The notes under the pieces were generated by a model. That model saw only the letters and a list, made by a program, of their open reading frames with translations, was not told the origin of the DNA and searched no databases. The translations under genes were made by a program, and so were the position numbers. Shown one piece after another: positions 61,847 through 64,000 of a stretch of DNA of 64,000 bases; the stretch's first letter is position 1; each line of letters starts with the position of its first letter. This DNA comes from Carallia brachiata (taxonomy: Eukaryota; Streptophyta; Magnoliopsida; Malpighiales; Rhizophoraceae). The stretch covers positions 11,962,647-12,026,646 of the forward strand of contig JADCRB010000016.1 of the NCBI GenBank assembly GCA_021464245.1. The letters are read 5' to 3'.

Positions 61847-62961
61847 ATGACTAAGCACTTCATTGTCGTCCTCTTTGCGATTTTGGTTATTCTGATGCTT
61901 CTACGAAATGGTTGCTCCCGAGAATCGGCTTTTCCAATTGAAGGTAATATTAATGTGCGCCGAATTATGCATAGTAGCTCTTGCTTAATGTTAAGAGAAT
62001 CCGACAATGATTGAGATTTGATTGTAATCAGTATATGATTCTAGGTATCAATTGCTATAGATTTGTTTGTAATTAAAATAGGATTATAACCATCAATTGA
62101 TATCAAAATTAGAATAGAATATTCTTGCAACATAGTAAGACAATCTTCACTATATATATTGGAATTCACATATTATTCTTGCATAACTACGTACTATGCT
62201 CTTATCGGGAGTACAAGTGAGTACGTAGCATCTTACGACATCTTATAGTTCATTTCCTTTTTTCTTTGTTTTTTTTTAAATGTGATCGTTCAACAATATA
62301 TATCGTTACATAACCACACGTGCCCCAATAAAATTATACTCTCCAGGATTTCCCTAAAGTGGGGATTTAAATCATTGGCTTCATTTAATTTTTCCCCAAT
62401 ATTCTTCAAATTTTGAGTTGTCGCTGGACCAAAGTGTGATATCTATCAACTCTAGTTATTAGATGTGAAAGCAGGAATAATGGAGGATGTATATGAACTT
62501 CCTGAAAGATTGTAATTTACGAGGTTTAGGTAGGGTTTTGCTCTCCACTACTTAATTCTAGCTAATTTAAACTCCTGGGTCATAATTATGTCTATTCAAA
62601 CTCAAGAACCTTGAGATTATACAAATACTATTAGAGTTTTATATACATGTATTTATCAATTTATAAATGAACTTCGTACCTAGTTTTTGGTGTTTTCAAA
62701 TTAAATTTCGCATTTTGTGGAAAGCTAAGAGAACAAACAATTATAACTTGCTAATGTATAGGTTCAAAGGTGAAGGACGTCCATGCCTCAGGTGTTCTTA
62801 CATACCATGGAGCTAGAAACTTAATGCGCAGGATTGACAAGAGAAGAACTCGATTTGTAACTGAAAGAGTATTTACTGATGGGCGGGATGGCGACTTGCC
62901 TCGAAGTGGACCAGTAGCCCCTACTGCACCTCATGCAACGATCCCAAACAAGAAAAATTGA
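61847..62961 (+). CDS. Small secreted peptide precursor 3, possibly IDA-like
   Basis: Exons 61847-61943 and 62762-62961, 98 residues. Signal peptide MTKHFIVVLFAILVILMLL followed by RNGCSRESAF. Exon 2 has GSKVKDVHASG, RNLMRRIDKRRTRF and C-terminus GPVAPTAPHATIPNKKN. Same phase-1 intron. The proline core is the most diverged (PVAPTAP), suggesting a different ligand from gene 2. The intron is the longest of the set (818 bp). Family assignment tentative as for genes 1 and 2. Confidence 0.73.
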
Positions 62962-64000
62962 GCAGTATCCCACCTTCTACCTTCCACTTCTGTTCTTGCG
63001 ATACCAAGCTACCTTAGTTTTGCTAAATAAGTTGTATGCTTAGTGAATCAGATAACAATATAAACACCCTAAAAAAAATTCTGTCTTAGTGAATTAAATA
63101 ACGATATAAATACCAAAAAAAAGCCTTAGTTTATTGAGCTAATCAATGCCTCTTGTACATTTTTTTTCTCAGGTATTGTTGAAATCATGTCCACTTACTC
63201 TTTTTTTATTTTTTTGGGCTAAAAGGCAGATAAAAGACCATTAAACGAAGTATAAAATTATTAAGATCAAGATGTCTTATCAAAATATTTCAACCAATTA
63301 TGCTAAAAAGCACTTGACATGTCCACTTACTTTATCAATATGTATATGTACATATATGATAAGTATATTCCTAATCGATGGTAAAAAGGGTGAAACCCAA
63401 TCAAGTTAGCAAATCCAATACACACACTTTTCAATATAACATGTAAGGCACTTCAAGAAAAGGAAAAAAAGCAAAAAAACAGAGAGAGAGAGAGAGAGAG
63501 ATAATGGAGTACATATGCGCCAAAATATAGAAGAATGTTTTTTTGAGGTATTGGACCCTCATCTACTTAATCCGTGTAGATGCAGTGGTTTTGATTTACT
63601 TATGTGTTTGCTTTATTCACTCACTCTCTTATTTTATATCATTATAAATTTACTTTGTATTCGATTACTCTTATTTAAACTTTATTTAATTTTTATAGAA
63701 TATTATTTGGAGGTTCAATTAAGAGAGCCATTTTAGGCTTAATATTGATATTGATATGTTTGCATGCTAGAATTAAGTAATTATAATAAACAAGTCTTTA
63801 GATTTTCTTTTGTAATCAGTCTATTTAGTCTATAAATTATTAATCAAACAGAGTTCAATTGTGAGAATTCCAAACTTCCTACGAAGGCCTAATTGCACTT
63901 TTTTTTTTTTATTGGAAATTAATAATTGGGCGCAACGATTTTTCACGGTCAAGATTCGGGGTTCGCTTGACTAATATTATGATGACATCGGTCACAATAA
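62962..64000. other. 3' flank of peptide gene 3
   Basis: Shares the GTTGxxATCATGTCCACTTACT block and the GTACATATAT block with the other units up to about 63400. A (GA)n microsatellite lies at 63480-63502. No gene seen to the end of the window. Confidence 0.5.
63480..63502. repeat. (GA)n microsatellite
   Basis: About eleven AG dinucleotides in a row. Confidence 0.9.

Overview
The window is nuclear DNA of a flowering plant, almost certainly a eudicot. It is AT-rich, has GT-AG introns, and carries germin-like proteins, a minor-spliceosome protein gene and dense layered transposons. I cannot name the species. It holds one low-copy gene that runs off the left edge, two tandem gene families (germin-like proteins and small secreted peptides), and about 35 kb of mobile DNA.

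Layout. 1-3.6 kb: the U11/U12 snRNP 48 kDa gene, minus strand, 3' end outside the window. 4.4-5.35 kb: a PIF/Harbinger-like element. 5.77-8.53 kb: a non-autonomous Helitron with an internal tandem array, sitting in an (AT)n tract. 9.7-21.8 kb: four germin-like protein (GLP) genes. GLP2 and GLP3 arose by a segmental duplication of about 3 kb, and GLP2 has lost part of its metal site and its normal stop codon. 22.7-35.2 kb: a Ty3/gypsy element (element 1, minus strand) whose RT, RNase H, archaeal-like RNase H, integrase order is typical of the Tat lineage. It contains an assembly gap flanked by a duplicated segment of about 1.9 kb. 35.6-36.1 kb: a 5'-truncated LINE. 36.9-63.4 kb: three diverged copies of a unit of roughly 2.5 kb, each with a two-exon gene for a small secreted peptide whose C-terminal proline motif recalls IDA/IDL peptides. 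The second unit was split by a Pack-MULE (41715-56135) that captured exon 1 of an HCT-type acyltransferase. Its left terminal repeat was then hit by an older, decayed relative of element 1 (element 2, plus strand, 41888-52902).

Most notable: both Tat-type elements carry, between integrase and the 3' LTR, an open frame derived from a WUSCHEL-clade homeobox gene. Element 1 shows a WOX homeodomain, a canonical WUS-box and a C-terminal EAR-like motif. The element 1 copy has one single-base frameshift just before the WUS-box, in a region full of suspicious single-base indels. In both copies the DNA-contact end of helix 3 is replaced. Capture of a stem-cell regulator by an LTR retrotransposon would be unusual, and I know of no description of this element.

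All family assignments come from reading motifs. No database search was possible, and exon limits rest on frame, splice consensus and paralogue comparison.
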